Shown: positions 1 to 8,438 of the stretch, piece after piece
Layout of the letters: every line of letters starts with the position of its first letter
Position numbering within the stretch: position 1 is the first letter of the stretch
Assembly (NCBI GenBank): GCA_026770575.1
Contig: MU657464.1
Span: 1-11,807 of the forward strand
DNA: 11,807 nt
From: Pelagophyceae sp. CCMP2097
Lineage: Eukaryota; Sar; Pelagophyceae
Reading direction: 5' to 3'
The notes under the pieces: model-generated
The model's input: the letters and a program-made list of their open reading frames with translations, nothing else
Database searches by the model: none
Told to the model about the DNA's origin: nothing
Translations under genes and position numbers: made by a program

Positions 1-183
1 CGAAGAAGGGGCCTTCGTTTGGCAAACGTGGCGAAATGCCGAAGATTTGGGGAGAAGATTAGATTTTTTGAATATTTCAGCGAGTCGCGGAGCGCCTAGT
101 CGTTCCAAGCCGGACTGCCAGGCATTCCACGCCGAGCCCTCGACTCGTGCATGAGCCCCAGCTTGCTCTTACCCCGAATGGAA
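1..183. other. Non-coding flank, no gene seen
   Basis: I see no credible coding frame. The stretch has AT-rich tracts around 50-80 and a small hairpin at 16-28 (CGTTT-ggc-AAACG). It leads into the first copy of an 80-bp direct repeat. Confidence 0.4.
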
Positions 184-263
184 GACCCGCTAGGGGCAAA
201 AGGGGATTCACCGGATCATTATCCTTGGAGGTGATTGTGGGGCCCGGTATATATACCGCAACG
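184..263. repeat. 80-bp direct repeat, left copy of module 1
   Basis: This is base-for-base identical to 538-617. It contains GGGGCAAAAGGGGATTC and ends in the self-complementary TATA sequence CGGTATATATACCG (about 245-258). Weaker similarity continues a few bases to the left of both copies. The 274-bp spacer carries a tRNA-3'-half-like sequence. The layout matches the terminal module at 2854-3367, although the repeat sequences differ. Confidence 0.9.
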
Positions 264-467
264 CTCCCCCACACGCATACCGTAGGAACGGGAGGTTTAG
301 CGTGGAGCAATACAGAATACGATAATGCACCGGGCCTTGTTCCGGCTCCGGTGGCGGCCTTACTGCAGGTCTTGCTCCTGTTGCCGCGGGGCGGGTTTAC
401 TGCGTGTCTTGAACACGTGACCGCTGGGGAGTGGAGGCTTACCAGGGTAACACTAGCCAAAATCGAG

Positions 468-510
468 TGCCCCCTGCGGGAATCGAACCCGAGACCATTC
501 GCAAGTGATT
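468..510 (-). other. tRNA-3'-half-like sequence with B box
   Basis: On the minus strand the sequence GGTTCGATTCC (479-489) is a perfect pol III B box. It sits in a T-arm-like hairpin followed by AGGGGGCA, which resembles the 3' side of an acceptor stem. A possible 5' acceptor strand (TGCCCCT at 546-552) exists, but no proper D arm or anticodon arm can be folded between them. This is therefore a tRNA relic or tRNA-derived element, not a tRNA gene. On the plus strand the same bases resemble a tRNA primer-binding site. Confidence 0.6.
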
Positions 511-537
511 GTGTACGTGGGCCCATTAACCCGTAAT

Positions 538-617
538 GACCCGCTAGGGGCAAAAGGGGATTCACCGGATCATTATCCTTGGAGGTGATTGTGGGGCCCG
601 GTATATATACCGCAACG
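538..617. repeat. 80-bp direct repeat, right copy of module 1
   Basis: This is identical to 184-263, including the palindromic TATA sequence. Perfect identity of two 80-bp copies in decayed surroundings implies a recent origin or gene conversion, as expected of paired terminal repeats of a retroelement. Confidence 0.9.
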
Positions 618-671
618 GTCTCGACAGTCTTCTCGCGGGTGCCATCTTTGGGAAGTGAGATGACCTCCTTG

Positions 672-1027
672 CAAGGCTGGTAAAAACGTAAAACGTTGTT
701 TTGATCAAATCCTTAAAAATACGTGTTTGTTTTGTTCCTCCCACCACCGGGAAAAAAGCACGTGTCCTTGTTCCCTCCGCGTGTGGCACCACTGGGGCCG
801 CCGGCTGGACCTCTGGAGAGCCCTCTCGGAGAGATGAATAACTCAAATTGGGATAATATTTAGGATTCAATCCGCAGGGCAGTTAAGGGCAGCCCGTCTC
901 ACGACCCTCGGATGCAGTCGCCGTGGCATGTTTTATTCACGTGTTTTTGGGTGTTTAATGAAATAGCCTGGGAACGTTGTTCCAAACATGTTCCATGGGG
1001 GCCAAATTTACGTTTTTACCATCCTTG
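672..1027. mobile_element. Candidate hAT-type MITE (non-autonomous)
   Basis: The ends form terminal inverted repeats matching at 20 of 21 positions. The left end reads CAAGGCTGGTAAAAACG (672 onward). The right end, read inward on the other strand, gives CAAGGATGGTAAAAACG. The element is bracketed by an 8-bp direct repeat CCTCCTTG at 664-671 and 1028-1035. An 8-bp target duplication with ends starting CAAGG fits the hAT superfamily pattern (YARNG ends, 8-bp duplication). At 356 bp with no coding frame, it would need a transposase from elsewhere. It lies downstream of histone H3. Confidence 0.7.
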
Positions 1028-1261
1028 CCTCCTTGCCATGCAAGTATCTCTATAGAGCTCGTGAGTACTGCAACTAGCGCATATGATATGTGTTCTCTCA
1101 CGCAATGTCCCAGAGCAAGTGGCAATGAATGAGGTTTCTTTTGCGCGCTTTTAAGACAAGACGACAGATGACAAGGGCCCTTACCGTCACTGTGTGACCT
1201 GCGCTTACGACGAAGCACTTTGCGAGTCCGTCGAATGCGTCCATGTTTGTTCCCGTGTCTT
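1028..1261. other. Intergenic DNA downstream of H3
   Basis: This non-coding stretch lies between the MITE and the H3 3' stem-loop. It has a small hairpin (GTCAC-tgt-GTGAC, about 1187-1199) and nothing else I can assign. Confidence 0.35.
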
Positions 1262-1282
1262 TGGGTGGTGTTAAGAAACACC
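1262..1282 (-). promoter_or_regulatory. Histone mRNA 3' stem-loop (H3)
   Basis: On the minus strand, 65 nt after the H3 stop codon, the sequence reads GGTGTT-TCTT-AACACC followed at once by ACCCA. That is a 6-bp stem, 4-nt loop and ACCCA cleavage context, the architecture bound by SLBP in replication-dependent histone mRNAs. A purine-rich AAAGACACGGGAA follows and could serve as a histone downstream element. The stem is not the animal GGCYCU consensus but is identical to that of the H4 gene in this window. Confidence 0.9.
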
Positions 1283-1346
1283 GGTTGTTTGGTTGAGTGC
1301 GGTCGTTGAAGAGTCTTCTCCGGCCACCAGGCAGAGCGAGGCGCAT

Positions 1347-2002
<656 letters not shown>

Positions 2003-2010
2003 TATAAAAA
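2003..2010 (+). promoter_or_regulatory. Plus-strand TATA box candidate
   Basis: TATAAAAA is a strong TATA match on the plus strand, directed away from H3. No convincing protein frame follows. Downstream DNA is hairpin-rich, so a non-coding transcript is possible. A chance match cannot be excluded. Confidence 0.35.
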
Positions 2011-2207
2011 GAGATGAAGGTACTGGCATCACATGCGGTGGCGGGGAGCCATCTCAGCATGGAGCTCGCGCTGCGTGCAAGCACGGCGCCATAGGTTGCT
2101 TGATCAGAGCTGTGATCGGACATCATAATGTCTTCTCCCGATCCCCCTCCACCACGAAACGGAAACCCGGGGGGGTTGCGTGTGGAGAGTACGAAGATCG
2201 AGTATCA

Positions 2208-2606
2208 CGAGGGATTCCCTCGGCGATGTTCCCGTCGAATGAGCAAGAGGTAGCCACCCTCTATGGGGCTGCCCCTGGGGGAGTCAGCACGATGTGCGCT
2301 CGACCAGTGCTTTAAGGAGTCAGCACTTATTCCCCCTCGTGCATCCTGCTTGCGGTTCGCGGTCTATCCACGTCGCAACACCGAAATGCGACGCGGACTC
2401 ATAAAGAGTCAGCACTCTGGAGTGCGAGACGATCGGGCACGAGGTGCCGGCCCCCTTTGGGCCTATCTTCTGGGCGCGTACGCCAGCACAGGAGTGCGAA
2501 GATCTTATCTGTGATCTGGAAACCAGTCATCCGAAGTTCTGATGTACGTCGCGCCTTTCAGGCGGACCTCTCGAAGGGTCGCGGACGCGGACCTCCCGTA
2601 GGGTCC
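2208..2606. other. Hairpin-rich non-coding region
   Basis: Seven short perfect inverted repeats occur in 400 bp: CGAGGG-att-CCCTCG (2208-2222), GGGG-ctg-CCCC (2265-2275), GACTC-ataaa-GAGTC (2396-2410), GCACTC-tg-GAGTGC (2412-2425), GGCAC-gag-GTGCC (2436-2448), GGCG-cgta-CGCC (2473-2484) and GGACC-8nt-GGTCC (2589-2606). No reading frame here looks like a protein. Short stems are common in GC-rich DNA, so function is unproven. Confidence 0.4.
2281..2415. repeat. Three copies of GAGTCAGCAC
   Basis: The exact 10-mer occurs at 2281-2290, 2317-2326 and 2406-2415. Its complement contains TGACTC, the core bound by GCN4/AP-1-type bZIP factors. Copies two and three also share upstream A-rich bases. 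Confidence 0.7.
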
Positions 2607-2610
2607 CGGC
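2562..2610. repeat. 25-bp tandem duplication
   Basis: GCGGACCTCTCGAAGGGTC (from 2562) and GCGGACCTCCCGTAGGGTC (from 2587) are adjacent, slightly diverged copies. In each, GACC and GGTC can pair across the unit to form a hairpin. Confidence 0.7.
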
Positions 2611-2853
2611 GTTTGGATTTTCCTGTCAGAAATGATTACGCGGTGGAATCAAAGCGACCGAGTGTGGGCGAGGTGGGCGCACGAGCGCGCCCTAGAAGCC
2701 AGCGCCGGCGTCGCCCTAAATAAGGTCCGCGCCGGCTCTTGACCAAGGTTCAAATACCGGGTAAATGACACGCGAAATGCCGGGTAAAACTGGGTGAAAT
2801 GGCCAGGCGGAAGAGTCATTAAAACCCCCGTCGACGGCGCTCATAGTTCATAT
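2611..2853. other. Intergenic DNA left of the retroelement terminal module
   Basis: There is no credible gene. Short reiterations of CGGGTAAA / GGGTGAAAT occur at about 2757-2800. The left end of the YR element (its 3' end) should lie close to 2854. Confidence 0.35.
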
Positions 2854-3015
2854 GCAACAACACATGCGATCGCCAAAAGGAGATTGGCCGGTCATCGCCT
2901 AAAGGAGAGTGCCGGTCTCTTATGACCCCGGTCTCTTATGACCGATCGCGTGTGTCGCTTCATATATAAACAGTGTCCGGGTTCGGCGACAGTCGGATCG
3001 ACGATTCTCCGCTGT
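2854..3015. repeat. Terminal direct repeat of the YR element, distal copy
   Basis: This matches 3247-3367 over its whole length: GCAACAACACA(T/C)GCGATCGCC at one end and GATTCTCCGCTGTG at the other. It is longer because of an internal duplication near 2888-2945, where GCCGGTCTCTTATGACC-like units are repeated. It contains TATATAAA on the plus strand (2963-2970). In the split-direct-repeat layout of YR retrotransposons (A1-ORFs-B1-A2-B2) it would be B2. Confidence 0.85.
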
Positions 3016-3160
3016 GCTCCCCCGCACGCAGCCGGAGGGACTTGCTCGTGAGGCGGAGTGGACTGGACACCAAAGTCCCTGCGCAGTACGCGAGTTGTGC
3101 CTCGCACGTGGCTCACCGTACTCGCATCCATCCCCTTGAACATATGCACTCCCCCGACTA

Positions 3161-3205
3161 GTGCCGTCTCCGGGAATCGAACCCGCGACTCAGCTCCCAC
3201 GCAAG
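3161..3205 (-). other. tRNA-3'-half-like sequence with B box
   Basis: On the minus strand GGTTCGATTCC (3173-3183) is a perfect B box inside CGGGTTCGATTCCCG. GAGACGGCA follows, like the end of an acceptor stem. Immediately upstream (minus sense) is ACAATCA and, further on, CTTGCG, both also present in the module-1 sequence near 468-510. The two are therefore diverged homologues. No complete tRNA fold is apparent. Confidence 0.6.
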
Positions 3206-3246
3206 CGTGATATTGATTGTCCATAACCATAGATAAAACGCAAAAC

Positions 3247-3367
3247 GCAACAACACACGCGATCGCCAAAAGGAGATTGCCGGTCTCCTATGACCGATCG
3301 CGTCTGTCGCTTCATATATAAACAGTGTCCGGGTTCGGCGACAGTCGGATCGCCGATTCTCCGCTGT
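3247..3367. repeat. Terminal direct repeat of the YR element, proximal copy
   Basis: This copy of the repeat begins 10 bp beyond the end of the recombinase reading frame (stop at 3378-3380). That makes it the natural B1 copy of a YR retrotransposon. It carries TATATAAA (3315-3322) on the plus strand, opposite to the element's genes. Apart from the internal duplication in the distal copy, only scattered mismatches are seen. Confidence 0.85.
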
Positions 3368-3377
3368 GGCGCTTTCT

Positions 3378-4660
3378 TTAAAAACCCAGGGAACGCGAGG
3401 TGGCGAACCGCCGGTCCAGGTCGCCGCGGTCGTAGCCCACGTGCCAGTCGCGCGAGGAGACTCCCACGAGGGCGTTGATTTCGTCTGGGTCGACCCATGC
3501 GCGCTTCAGCGTCGTCGCCGCGTCGGCGCGGCCGCCGTGCGACGTGTAGGCGGCCGCGAGGTCGCGCGAGAAACCGCAGCACGCCGAGAGCTCCTCGGAG
3601 AGTCGCTCGTTGAAATCTTCGAGATCCATGTTGCGCGGCTCCCCGCGCAGCTCGACCGGCTCGTGGTCCTGCTCGAACTACGAGGGCGCGAGGACGTGGC
3701 CGTGGCGCCGCTAGATCCGTCGAAGGGTCGGGCTGGAGCGGAAGCGCAGGCGCGCCCAGCGGAGCCACGTGATCGCGGCGAAATCCGTCGCGTAGACGGG
3801 CGCGGGGACGTCGACGTAATGGCCTTTGATGCGGTCCGTCTTGCGCTCGTCGATGAAGAGGCGGATGTGCGTGCCTTCGTCGTCGAAGAAGCCGGTCTCG
3901 AAGCCGGCAGAGGTCGCTGAAACGGCCCGCGATCATGAACTGCGCGAGCACTGCGATCCCAAACATGCAGCGGCAGTCGTCGGACACGTCGGCGCAGCAG
4001 CCGAGGACGATGGACTTGACCATCCACGCCTCGAGAGGCGGGGCCTTCCTAGGCGCACTCGCGAAAGCGATGCGCGCCCCCTTGACGAGGCGGCGCGTGG
4101 TCGACGACGCGAACGTCCTTTGGCCGTTAACGTCGCACACGAAGTTGACGGCCTGGAGGGCCGAATGCGCGGCGCTGTGGTTGTTGCGAACGGCGGTGAG
4201 CATGGCCATGTAGCGCCAGAGGTCTTCCTCGAGGGGAGGGTGCGTTAGCTTTTCCGTAACGCGAGGTAAAACATGAACTTTACCCACGGGGCGCGGTAGA
4301 GCGAGAGCGTAGACCTCGCGCAGCTGCCGTACATCTGCCGGTGCACCTGGACGTCTAGAGCGGCATCCTCTGCAGAGACGCCAGCGACTGCTCTGGGCTG
4401 CTACGGGCCCGCGACGGGCAGCCAGTTCGGTGGCAGCGCGATGTCGCTCAGCTTGCCCCGGAGCCAGGTGGCGACGTCCGCGCGCTGCGCGTCCGAAGAG
4501 ACGCGTGAGGCCCACGTGGCGATCGCGAAGGACATGGGCGCGGCGTCGGCGATGTAGAGGCGAGGATTTGAGAAAATCTGAAATATTTCCTTTGAGAGAA
4601 GCCGCGATGCGATGTCGCTGGAAGATCTTGGCTGGACGTCGCGCGAATCACGGTCAGACT
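3378..4660 (-). pseudogene. Tyrosine recombinase of a DIRS-like retrotransposon (broken)
   Basis: The family catalyses integration of circular element DNA by tyrosine-mediated strand exchange. The catalytic set is recognisable but scattered over frames. The first Arg is in AGRFSDLCRLR (codon 3922-3924). HGGR (His 3537-3539, Arg 3528-3530) lies in YTSHGGRADAATT. The nucleophile Tyr is in DWHVGYDRGD (3432-3434). The N-terminal core domain has SNPRLYIADAAPMSF (about 4570) and DLWRYMAMLTAVRNN (about 4220). Breaks: TAG at 4401-4403, a frameshift near 4260, a one-base frameshift near 3900, and TAGs at 3711-3713 and 3678-3680. It follows RT-RNase H in the same direction and ends next to the terminal repeat. 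The copy should be inactive unless the breaks are assembly errors. Confidence 0.8.
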
Positions 4661-5230
4661 CGGAAGTCGAGCCGAATCGCGACCATGCCGAAAGGCATGG
4701 GGACGCCGTCGTGGCCGTACGACGCCGCCGCCTCGTTGGCGACGAAGATGCCGCCGCGCCGCGGGAGGTCGGCGATCGAAGTCGCCGGCGAGGAAGCGCC
4801 GGGGCCGCGTTGGATCAGGGGCCACCATGGAAGCCAGGGCTGGCGGGGCGCGATGAGCGTGCCCACCGCGCACTCGTCGCGCAGCTTGGCGATGACCTTG
4901 GCAATCAGCGAGAGCGGAGGATGGAGCCAGTTGTTTGCGCCCGACCATGGCACCGCAAACGCGTCCACCGCGCACGTGCCCGGGCAGTGCCACCACGAGT
5001 TGAAAACCGGGAGCTGCGCATTCGAGTTGTCGGATAAGCGGTCGACGTCGTGCGGGCCGAACATAACATCGAGGCGCTCGAACTGGTCTCAGCGCAGCGA
5101 ATAGTTGCCGCGGTCAACGAGCTTAGAGTCGCCGTCCGCCTCCTGGTTCAGCTCCCGCGGGACCCAGATGAGGCGAAGGTCGAAACCGCGTTCAGCGACG
5201 AAGGCCTCGATGGCGAGCAGCTGCTTGGTG
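4654..5230 (-). pseudogene. RNase H C-terminal part of pol, after a frameshift
   Basis: This continues the RT-RNase H protein in another frame. A one-base shift near 5227 separates it from the upstream part. The frame then reads QLLAIEAFVAERGF, WVPRELNQEADGDSK (last RNase H Asp) and, after an in-frame TGA at 5089-5091, FGPHDVDRLSDNSNAQLP, DAFAVPWSGANNWLHPP and APRQPWLPWWPL. These are the conserved segments that follow RNase H in DIRS/Ngaro-type pol proteins. The TGA stands where family members typically have a Trp-containing motif, so a TGG-to-TGA change is likely. The frame stops at 4654-4656, just before the recombinase. Confidence 0.75.
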
Positions 5231-7033
5231 CAGGTAGAGCGAGCCGTCCGGCCCCCGACGCAGGGAGCCGCCGCGCGCATGGATCTGCGCGGCGTTGAGG
5301 CTGTCGACTTGGAAGTCGATGACGGCGCCGCGGCGCAACTGCGGGGCGAAGGAGGCGAGCACGAAGCGCACGCCGCAGAGTTCACGGTACGTTGAGCTCA
5401 GCTCGCGCTCGTGAGGAAGTAAAGCGCCGCGCGCCGGCCACGAGTCCATCGCGCCGAAGTCGCTGCGGAGGCTTCTGCGAAGGCCGCCGCAGGCAAAGTC
5501 GGAGGCGTCGGACATGAGCGTGTCCGTCGCCGCGCCACGCCACCGCCGCGAAATTGGAGCGGAAGAGTCCGAATTGACACGCGTGCGCCAGCGTCGGAGC
5601 TCGTCGCCGGCAGCCTCTTCGAGGACGATGGAGCGGCCCCAGGCGCCGTCGCGGCTGACGTCGACGACAGCGTCGAGGAGGTGCTGCGAGCGGAGGCGCC
5701 CTTCGCGGGCAAAAATCAACGCCGCCGCCGCAATGTGGCCGGTAACCCGGGCCACGAGGCGAGCGGAGACGACGCCACGGGACTGCAGGTCCGCCAAGAC
5801 GTCGGCGATGGCCGCGTCGAACTTGGCAATGCGCCGGGCCGTGAGTCGGAAAAGCATCCGCACCGAGTCGACCGAATAGCCGAGCGAGTCGATAAGCTGC
5901 GTCGGCACAAAAACGGACTTCGGCTCGTTGATCAAGAAGCCGAGCCGCTCGAAAACGAGACGGACGGCAGTGACCGTGGCGAGCTGCAGGAGCAGCTGCG
6001 CCAAAAGGAAGTCGTCGATGTACAGGAGGCACTTGACGCCCATCTCGCGGATCCGGCGCACCAGGACGCTCATGATTTTCGTGAAGATGTAGCACGCGTC
6101 GCGCAGGCCGAACGGCAAGACGCAGAAAACGTACATCTTGGCGAACACCTCGAAGCCGAAGAACGTCTGGTCGGCCTCTCCAACGTCGACGTGGAAATAA
6201 GCGCTCTCGAGGTCGATAGAGGCGAAAAAGTCGCCCTCCTCGATCATGTCGCGGAACGTCGCGAGCGTCTCGTACTTGAACGCGCGCCGCGCGACGTAGA
6301 AGTTCAGCTTGCGCAGGTCGACGATCAGGCGAAACTTGCCCGGCGTCGACTTGGGGATGACGTTGACGGCAGAGATCACCCACGGGGCAACGGGCACCTG
6401 CCGAACCGCGCCCACCCTAACCATGTCGTCGATGGCGCCCCGTAGCCAGTTCGCGTATTGGTCGCACCCGGGGCCGTTGCGTCGCGCGCGCGAGCGCGGA
6501 ACGTCGTACCTCGAGCCGATAAACGGGATGGGATAGCCGTGGGCGAGGATGTCCATGGTCTCGTCGTCCACGCCGAGTCGGCGCCACTCGTCGATGTGCT
6601 GCCGCAGACGGCCCGCAATTCTTCGCGAGGAGATGCGGAACGACGGGACGGGCTGCTCGTGGTTCCCGTCCTCGTCTTCGAAGAACGAAGGCGGCGCCGC
6701 GTCAGCAAAGACAGACGGCGCCGACGCTCTATCGAACGACGAGCGGTCGATCGGCGGGCCCGGCGCGGAAAACGAGTCACCGTCTGCGACGACCGCGTTA
6801 CCGCCCACGGCGAACGAGTCGCCGTGCACGGCGACCACGCGCGGTGCAGCGAGCGCCCCCGTAGAATCGAGTGCGCCCGGCGCGCAGGGCACGCGTGCCG
6901 AGGCGTCGAGCGGAAACGCGAAGGGGAGCGCTGCGCCGCGGAGCGCGTCGGCGGGCGGAAGGTCAACGTGGAAGGTCGCCCCATCGCTCCGCCGAAGGGT
7001 CTCTAAAGCGAGGCCGGTGGCCTCAGCGGGCAC
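5192..7033 (-). CDS. Reverse transcriptase-RNase H (pol) of a DIRS-like YR retrotransposon
   Basis: This makes cDNA from the element RNA. The 613-codon open stretch has an acidic N-terminal region, then the RT domain: KFRLIVDLRKLN (233-244), FFASIDLESAYF with catalytic Asp 274, LPFGLRDA (306-313), LLYIDDFLL with Asp 340/341, and LINEPKSVFVP. RNase H follows with MSDASDFACGG (Asp 509), the ERELSSTYREL Glu and VIDFQVDSLN (Asp 577). The frame is lost by a one-base shift near 5227; the rest of RNase H is in another frame. There is no ATG before codon 160, and the frame is open upstream to the gag-like TGA at 7073-7075. Translation is therefore probably as an extension of gag. Positions are counted from the GTG at 7031-7033, which need not be a start. 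Confidence 0.88.
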   Translation of the reverse strand: MPAEATGLALETLRRSDGATFHVDLPPADALRGAALPFAFPLDASARVPCAPGALDSTGALAAPRVVAVHGDSFAVGGNAVVADGDSFSAPGPPIDRSSFDRASAPSVFADAAPPSFFEDEDGNHEQPVPSFRISSRRIAGRLRQHIDEWRRLGVDDETMDILAHGYPIPFIGSRYDVPRSRARRNGPGCDQYANWLRGAIDDMVRVGAVRQVPVAPWVISAVNVIPKSTPGKFRLIVDLRKLNFYVARRAFKYETLATFRDMIEEGDFFASIDLESAYFHVDVGEADQTFFGFEVFAKMYVFCVLPFGLRDACYIFTKIMSVLVRRIREMGVKCLLYIDDFLLAQLLLQLATVTAVRLVFERLGFLINEPKSVFVPTQLIDSLGYSVDSVRMLFRLTARRIAKFDAAIADVLADLQSRGVVSARLVARVTGHIAAAALIFAREGRLRSQHLLDAVVDVSRDGAWGRSIVLEEAAGDELRRWRTRVNSDSSAPISRRWRGAATDTLMSDASDFACGGLRRSLRSDFGAMDSWPARGALLPHERELSSTYRELCGVRFVLASFAPQLRRGAVIDFQVDSLNAAQIHARGGSLRRGPDGSLYLHQAAARHRGLRR

Positions 7034-7072
7034 AGAAGCGAGACGAAACTCCTGGGCCCGCGCTCGCCCGCG

Positions 7073-7075
7073 TCA
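7073..7075 (-). promoter_or_regulatory. Possible gag-pol stop-codon readthrough site
   Basis: The gag-like frame ends in TGA followed by C, the leakiest stop context in eukaryotes. The next 13 codons are open and join pol in the same frame. Pol lacks an early ATG. Readthrough is an inference; a simple nonsense mutation in an old copy is equally possible, since this copy carries other stops. Confidence 0.4.
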
Positions 7076-7489
7076 GGAACGCGAGCCTTTTCCGCCTTTG
7101 CCGCGGCCGCCGTAGCCCTTGCCGCGGCTTTTGCCGCCGCCGTCGTCGGCGGCGAAGTGGTCCGCGCGCCGCTTAAAGCCGCGGTTTCGGGCACTCTTCG
7201 CCGCCGCCTGGTCCCCCAGGACGATCGCCTTCGCCGTTTGGATTGCGGCGACGAGGATGTCCGCCGCGAAAACGTCGCCGACTTCGGCGTCGGGGCTAAA
7301 TCGGTGCGTCTCGACGATGGCGCGCGTAGCTGTGCGCCAAGCCGCGGCGACCCCCTCGCTCGTTTTAAGCGCGATGAGCTTGGAGTACGCCTTGCAGAGG
7401 ATGGTGAGTGCGACGCGCCGCAAAGAGCGGACGGCGACGCTCCCCCGCCGCACGGCGGAGTTTATCTTGATCGTGAGATCGAGCTGCAT
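7073..7489 (-). CDS. Gag-like ORF1 of the YR retrotransposon
   Basis: Counted from the ATG at 7487-7489 this is a 138-residue protein; the frame is open further upstream to about 7672 without an ATG there. It has an N-terminal helical-looking segment, AVRRGSVAVRSLRRVALTI, and a middle rich in Ala. The tail is Gly/Arg/Lys-rich ([17 protein letters not shown], about 117-133), typical of RNA-binding Gag-type tails without a zinc knuckle. It lies directly before pol, separated from it by one TGA in the same frame. I assign it as gag by position and tail composition; no specific family motif was recognised. Confidence 0.6.
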   Translation of the reverse strand: MQLDLTIKINSAVRRGSVAVRSLRRVALTILCKAYSKLIALKTSEGVAAAWRTATRAIVETHRFSPDAEVGDVFAADILVAAIQTAKAIVLGDQAAAKSARNRGFKRRADHFAADDGGGKSRGKGYGGRGKGGKGSRS

Positions 7490-8327
<838 letters not shown>

Positions 8328-8417
8328 GCAACCTCTCCTCGAGGGCTGCTCTTCTCGAGCGCCGTCGCTCCTCTCTCCGAGGGCGACGGTTGCTCGACCA
8401 ACACAACCACAAAAAAC

Positions 8418-8438
8418 GGTGTTTTATAACACCACCCA
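8418..8438 (+). promoter_or_regulatory. Histone mRNA 3' stem-loop (H4)
   Basis: The sequence reads GGTGTT-TTAT-AACACC followed by ACCCA, preceded by an A-rich tract (CACAAAAAAC). Stem, spacing and ACCCA are the same as at the H3 gene; only the loop differs (TTAT against TCTT). A purine-rich AAGAACGACGGAG follows, a candidate histone downstream element. Confidence 0.92.

Noticed and set aside
400..510. A permuted tRNA (3' half before 5' half) on the minus strand
   Set aside because: A D-arm-like GGCT...AGCC lies downstream, but no matching 5' acceptor strand to AGGGGGC was found, and the second module lacks the D-arm-like part.
468..552. A complete tRNA gene on the minus strand
   Set aside because: The T arm and part of an acceptor stem are present, but no D arm or anticodon arm of the right size can be formed.
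3161..3246. A second tRNA gene, or one with a long variable arm
   Set aside because: Only the 3' T-arm part fits; the upstream bases do not give an acceptor 5' strand or an anticodon stem.
2854..3367. A CRISPR array or simple LTR pair
   Set aside because: There are only two repeats with one long spacer, in a eukaryotic context. The RT and recombinase type point to split direct repeats and not to LTRs.
5681..6445. Long plus-strand frame opposite RT
   Set aside because: It is the antisense shadow of the RT domain; all recognisable motifs are on the minus strand.
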